DNA from: Microbotryum silenes-acaulis
Taxonomy: Eukaryota; Basidiomycota; Microbotryomycetes; Microbotryales; Microbotryaceae
Length of the DNA stretch: 64,000 nt
Assembly: GCA_003665825.1 (NCBI GenBank)
Contig: QPFY01000003.1
Location: 124,001 to 188,000 of the forward strand
Reading direction: 5' to 3'
Shown: positions 62,147 through 64,000 of the stretch, one piece after another
Layout: every line of letters begins with the position of its first letter
Position numbering within the stretch: the first letter of the stretch is position 1
Notes under the pieces: model-generated
What the model was told of the DNA's origin: nothing
The model's database searches: none
Seen by the model: the letters and a program-made list of their open reading frames with translations, nothing else
Position numbers and translations under genes: made by a program

Positions 62147-63307
62147 TCACGGCACCACATCCTCTTCTTTCCACTCCGCTCCCTGCCAACCTACACCCCT
62201 CTTCCTGAAGAAATGAACTCGGGTATTGGGTTGGGCACCGAGATCGCAGCTGTGTCGGAACAGACACGGTCAACCGAGTCAGAGCTTGTCCATGAAGTGT
62301 TGCAAATAATAAGAGCGCTTACACATCGACATCGTACGGTTCCATGATGATGAGCGCAAAGTGATCCAAAGCTGTCCCAAGTGCCGCATCAGTTCTCCAT
62401 TTCGCGCCTTCTCACTGCACCCTGTCCAAACCCATACGGCTCACCTTGCTTAATCTGCGCCTTCTCCTTCTGCCCTTTAGCTTCCTCTTCACTCGCCGGC
62501 AACTCCTTGGGCCACTCCTCGGCCTGCCCCTTGTCGCCCAACTTGGACCCCGGAACAGGTCTCACAAAGCTGGCCCTCAACTCGGGCGAAATCTTGTGGA
62601 AGATTCGGATCCTCTCTTGTTCCCAATCGAATTCATCCCCGGGGGAAAGACGGTCAAATATTTCGGATGGAGGGTGTGTTCCTTGGGAAGGTGGTTTGAT
62701 GAGGTACGCTTGGGACCGGATGCGGAATTGAGTCATGGTTGGGAGATGCCACCATGCCAAAGAGGTGGTCGGGTTCGCTTCGACAGCGAGGGCTTTAGGG
62801 GCGCTGCATAACGATAGCAGCAAGCCTATTAGTTGTTGAGTTTCTCGTTTTTTTTCCCTGCTCAGGTGATTTGTGTTTGCGTACCGCACATCGGTTGTGA
62901 CGATCAAGTTGTCGTTGACCAACTTCACGCCTCGAGCATCCTCGCTCGGGTTCTTGGACCATGACGAATCCTCGTTCGACCTGTCATGATTCAAATCACA
63001 TTGATGAATACACCATATGTCACTCTTCCCATTTACAATTCCGTCACGTTCCCACTCAAAAGGTGACAATCAATCTGATCCACTCCCCCACTCCCCCCTG
63101 GCACTCCAATTCTCCCACTCACCTCCGCTCATTCACAAAACCACGATGCACGACGAACCGCGTCGAGCTCTCGCCACTCGCCCCATCAAACGTCGTCAAA
63201 GCGAACGAGATCGAGTCCTTGTTCTCCTTCATCGATCGATCCAAACTCTCTCTCAATAGCGTCGACCAACGTGGCGTGCGTGCGCTGGCGGTCGATGACG
63301 TCGACAT
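62147..63307 (-). CDS. Pyridoxamine-phosphate-oxidase-like FMN-binding protein (Alr4036 type)
   Basis: Five exons: 63307-63123, 62980-62885, 62803-62445, 62371-62323 and 62249-62147, giving 263 residues. It opens PRWSTLLRESL, then FALTTFDG and TRFVVHRGFVNER, the FMN-phosphate region of the split-barrel fold. Further on are NLIVTTDVR, then SLAWWHLPTMTQFRIRSQAYL. The last two exons give ALDHFALIIMEPYDVDVCDL, TRVHFFRK and the ending WKEEDVVP. These match the C-terminal R..RF...W....L.P signature of pyridoxamine-oxidase relatives. True PNPOx makes PLP; Alr4036-type proteins bind FMN or heme-like cofactors and their role is uncertain. Reading past the donor at 62444 would give a false stop at 62389, so the last two exons are easy to miss. 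Confidence 0.87.
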
Positions 63308-63689
63308 CGTACCGGTACCCGCAAGGCTGAGAGCTCGTACTACGTGTACTTGAACTAGAAGAGCTGTTGAGGAGCTGCTGCGTTGCAGACTTTGGGTGAG
63401 GTGGGTGAGGCGTTGAATTGTGGTGCTTTTCGCAGAGCGAACCTCGGACGAGGAAGCCAGGATGGTTGAATGTTGTGGAGCACGTGATGGAGCGCAGGCG
63501 AAGTGCTTCGGCGATCGACGACGGTCGAGGCGCGACATTCGATAGTAGATCGTAAGATTGGTATTCGCGAACACACCAGCAAAGATATTGGCTAGTAAGA
63601 AGTCCCCCCACCCCTGGACGGGACCTGCTGCTACAACAAACAACCGCCACAGTGCCTATCACGAAACCCCCGCCCTCTAAAGCTACGCA
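63308..63689. other. Intergenic
   Basis: Upstream of the PNPOx-like gene and downstream of the gene at the right edge, both on the minus strand. The frame of the PNPOx gene stays open upstream of 63307, so a longer N-terminus cannot be excluded. Confidence 0.45.
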
Positions 63690-64000
63690 TCAGACCCTCG
63701 CGCCAATGCTCTGGACGTTCAACGCTCGTCGATGCGCATCGTTCCTCCTCTCTTGTTCCTGAACTTTTGCTAAATAATTCTCCTTCTTGTACGACTCTGC
63801 AGCAGGGCGTAGTCAAAGGCACGCTAAAGATCAATTACCCTTCCTCTTTCGCAAAATAAGCTCAGTAAACTGGCCGATCTCTTGACTTACCCAACAACCT
63901 CTCACCCAACCAAAGCCCCAACCTCGCGTTCCCAACGAGTTGGTCATCGTTCGTAGGCGCCGATGGTGCCGCCGGATTCTCGGTGGCCGGAGGTATCGCT
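63690..64000 (-). CDS. Unknown protein, C-terminal part (cut by window edge)
   Basis: Exon 63891 to beyond 64000 joins exon 63796-63690 with a gtaagt donor and a ctgcag acceptor in phase. The visible end reads PPATENPAAPSAP, NARLGLWLGERLLG and then a highly charged helix KKENYLAKVQEQERRNDAHR before the stop at 63692-63690. I do not recognise the family. The Pro/Ala linker, short hydrophobic segment and basic helix would fit a small membrane-associated protein, but that is a guess. Confidence 0.5.

Overview
The window reads as nuclear DNA of a basidiomycete fungus. Genes carry many short introns (about 50-90 nt) with GTRNGT donors, and they encode typical fungal proteins. The moderate GC content and dense introns would fit a Pucciniomycotina yeast such as a Microbotryomycete, but that placement is inference. 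No rRNA, tRNA or CRISPR array was seen. Gene models were built by hand: exons were joined only where GT..AG boundaries keep one frame and give a recognisable protein.

Left part (1-10.5 kb). A glutathione S-transferase-like gene is cut by the left edge, followed by an aldo/keto reductase. A 2.4 kb stretch then holds copy A of a degenerate dispersed repeat. Next come a gamma-tubulin complex (GCP4-type) gene and a broken RecQ-like helicase relic with in-frame stops and a frameshift.

10.5-22 kb. Two membrane-anchored glycosyltransferase genes face each other: an O-fucosyltransferase-like protein and a GT2-GT4 fusion. Then come HIS6 with ten exons and an HSL-type esterase. A nested inverted repeat lies upstream of the esterase.

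22-43 kb. A large serine-rich protein of unknown function, mitochondrial EF-Ts and NAF1 (the last two divergent), a UBP9/13-USP12/46-type deubiquitinase whose catalytic-Cys box sits on a 14-nt micro-exon, a 3.4 kb gene-poor stretch with copy B of the dispersed repeat, and a transcription factor with two GATA fingers.

43-64 kb. A GH13 alpha-glucosidase converges on the largest subunit of RNA polymerase I. ESCRT-II VPS22/SNF8 and VPS15, both acting in endosomal sorting, are divergent from a 182 bp gap. Then follow ATP synthase subunit e, a pyridoxamine-phosphate-oxidase-like flavoprotein, and the 3' end of an unknown gene cut by the right edge.

Most genes are single-copy housekeeping genes and do not form one pathway. 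The least explained elements are the dispersed repeat pair, the helicase relic, the nested inverted repeat and the GT2-GT4 fusion.
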